This document shows positions 5,236-6,195 of a stretch of DNA of 6,195 nucleotides, piece after piece. Origin of the DNA: Cyanobacteria bacterium T3Sed10_344R1 (GTDB lineage: Bacteria > Cyanobacteriota > Cyanobacteriia > Phormidesmidales > Phormidesmidaceae). The first letter of the stretch is position 1. Each line of letters opens with the position of its first letter. The notes beneath the pieces were generated by a model, which was given only the letters and a program-made list of their open reading frames with translations, ran no database searches and had not been told where the DNA came from. Both the position numbers and the translations under genes were made by a program. The stretch lies in NCBI GenBank assembly GCA_003566335.1, contig PXDR01000130.1:1-6195 (forward strand), written 5' to 3'.

Positions 5236-5499
5236 ATGACGACGGAATCTGGGCTGAATGCGCCTATGCCCCAGTCCCCGGGGGAAAATGCGAGCCAAGA
5301 GGATGCAGAACATCTCAAGCGGCTGCGTCAGTTGGTTGAAGATGCGATCGCAGACGGCAAGCTGTCTAATACAGAAATGAACGACATCCGGGCTGCCCTG
5401 TTTGCCGATGGCAAACTCACCCTGGAAGAAATGGAGGTGGTGCGCGACACGATGAAGGCCCATCTGGGAGAGAAGCCTTTAGAGTTTGACCCAGAGTAG
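5236..5499 (+). CDS. Small acidic protein with duplicated ADGKL motif, function unknown
   Basis: An 87-aa soluble protein without signal peptide or membrane segment, so probably cytoplasmic. Residues 1-21 look disordered (Ser, Pro, Asn, Gln), residues 22-77 look helical, and the tail is acidic (LEFDPE). The core carries two copies of a unit 18 residues apart: ADGKLSNTEMNDIRA (39-53) and ADGKLTLEEMEVVRD (57-71). The pattern 'ADGK....E...(I/V)R' recalls TerB-like or EF-hand-like helical repeats, and I recall similar small conserved cyanobacterial hypotheticals, but no function can be named. The ATG at 5236 has a strong AAGGAG at 6 nt; the in-frame TTG at 5221 is rejected. A HIP1 site lies within the gene (5344-5351). 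It is divergent from the histidine kinase, sharing a 67-bp upstream region, which hints at, but does not prove, linked regulation. Confidence 0.8.
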   Translation: MTTESGLNAPMPQSPGENASQEDAEHLKRLRQLVEDAIADGKLSNTEMNDIRAALFADGKLTLEEMEVVRDTMKAHLGEKPLEFDPE

Positions 5500-5501
5500 G
5501 G

Positions 5502-5550
5502 GGCGAAACCTGAAGGCGTTGGGCGTCAAGTTCGCCACTTTGTAAATTTT
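5502..5550 (+). terminator. Weak possible terminator after the 5236 gene
   Basis: GGCGAA (5502-5507) pairs with TTCGCC (5531-5536) around a 23-nt interval, and an A/T-rich stretch ending in TTTTT follows (to 5551). The stem is short and the T-tract distant, so this is a weak candidate. Confidence 0.25.
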
Positions 5551-5600
5551 TGTCACAATGAAACTGTGGTTCATCCCTAATTCATTGGGCAAGGATTGAT

Positions 5601-6195
5601 ATGGTTCAGCTTCAACAGTCGCCGCAAACTCAAGTTGAGTTGCTTTTGACCCAGCAGCGGCAGTTCTTCGCCAGCGGCAAGACGCGGGATCGCAGCTTTC
5701 GTCAAGCTCAGCTCCAGGCGCTGAAGCAGGCCATTTTCGACCGTCAGGATGCAGTGCTGGCGGCAGTCAAGGCAGATTTGGGTAAATCCCCGTTTGAAGG
5801 ATTCACGACCGAAATTCTGGCCAGTCGCGAGATTGACTATGCCCTGAAGCACCTCAAGGGCTGGATGAAGCCGCAAAAGGCCAAGATGCCCCTGGAGTTT
5901 TTGCCGGGGTCGGCCCGGATTTTGCCGGAGCCGAAGGGGGTGGCCCTGATTATTGGCCCCTGGAATTATCCGTTTCAGTTGGTGATTAGTCCGCTGGTGG
6001 GTGCGATCGCAGCCGGAAATTGTGCGATCGTCAAACCGTCAGAAATTGCGCCCCATGCCTCCCAGGTGGTGGCCGATCTAATCAGCGCCACCTTTGACCC
6101 GGCTTATATCGCTGCGGTGCAGGGCGACGTAGAAACCAGCCAAGCCCTGCTGTCCCAGCAGTTTGACCATATTTTCTTTACCGGCGGTACGGCTA
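5601..6195 (+). CDS. Aldehyde dehydrogenase (ALDH superfamily), N-terminal part
   Basis: An NAD(P)-dependent aldehyde dehydrogenase oxidising an aldehyde to the carboxylate. The first 198 codons are in the window and the gene continues past the right edge; family members are about 450-490 aa. Visible landmarks are GPWNYPF with the conserved catalytic-site Asn122, GNCAIVKPSE with the cofactor-binding Lys145, and FFTGGTA (192-198) at the nucleotide-binding loop. The catalytic Cys lies beyond the window. The short N-terminus and the spacing of these motifs fit the class 3, fatty-aldehyde type. In cyanobacteria such enzymes act on fatty aldehydes and apocarotenals (for example Synechocystis slr0091), so that substrate range is likely but not proven. 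The ATG at 5601 follows AAGGA (5591-5595) at 5 nt. A HIP1 site lies at 6003-6010. No clear promoter is seen in the 101-bp gap before it. Confidence 0.95.
   Translation, partial: MVQLQQSPQTQVELLLTQQRQFFASGKTRDRSFRQAQLQALKQAIFDRQDAVLAAVKADLGKSPFEGFTTEILASREIDYALKHLKGWMKPQKAKMPLEFLPGSARILPEPKGVALIIGPWNYPFQLVISPLVGAIAAGNCAIVKPSEIAPHASQVVADLISATFDPAYIAAVQGDVETSQALLSQQFDHIFFTGGTA

Noticed and set aside
5540..5583. Promoter-like TTGTCA and an NtcA-like GTA-N8 element before the aldehyde dehydrogenase gene
   Set aside because: No -10 hexamer lies at a suitable distance from TTGTCA, and the GTA-N8 site ends in TCA, not TAC.
5577..5876. Minus-strand open frame opposite the aldehyde dehydrogenase
   Set aside because: The plus strand encodes an unmistakable aldehyde dehydrogenase; the antisense frame has no recognisable motif.

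Overview
This window looks like cyanobacterial chromosome. Five perfect HIP1 octamers (GCGATCGC, at 880, 906, 3523, 5344 and 6003) occur where about 0.1 would be expected by chance. Two genes encode PEP-CTERM (exosortase-sorted) surface proteins, and the rimP N-terminus and the CHASE/HAMP-like histidine kinase resemble cyanobacterial forms. GC content is moderate, which fits a filamentous Leptolyngbya/Nodosilinea-type genome, but the genus assignment is only a guess.

Layout, left to right. The 5' end of rimP leaves the window on the minus strand; a terminator-like hairpin sits directly in front of its ribosome binding site. Divergent from it is a plus-strand gene for a secreted protein of unknown function with a conserved CCPT motif (363-1061). 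A 618-bp non-coding gap rich in inverted repeats follows. Next comes PEP-CTERM protein A (1680-2354), then a strong intrinsic terminator (2479-2508) inside a 504-bp gap, then PEP-CTERM protein B (2859-3641). A and B share several aligned blocks and look like diverged tandem paralogues, each transcribed separately. Convergent with B is a membrane-bound sensor histidine kinase (3684 to about 5168, minus strand) with no response regulator beside it. Divergent from the kinase is an 87-aa acidic protein with a duplicated ADGKL motif (5236-5499). The window ends inside a plus-strand aldehyde dehydrogenase gene (from 5601).

How the genes work together. RimP (30S maturation) and the aldehyde dehydrogenase (aldehyde detoxification, central metabolism) are housekeeping genes at the edges. 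The middle carries cell-envelope genes: exported proteins, two of them predicted substrates of an exosortase encoded elsewhere, plus an envelope sensor. Nothing in the sequence proves that the kinase controls the PEP-CTERM genes. I see no mobile element, CRISPR array, tRNA or rRNA, and no obviously new multi-gene system. The points most worth a second look are the rimP leader hairpin, the PEP-CTERM paralogue pair with its structured upstream regions, and the small ADGKL-repeat protein.
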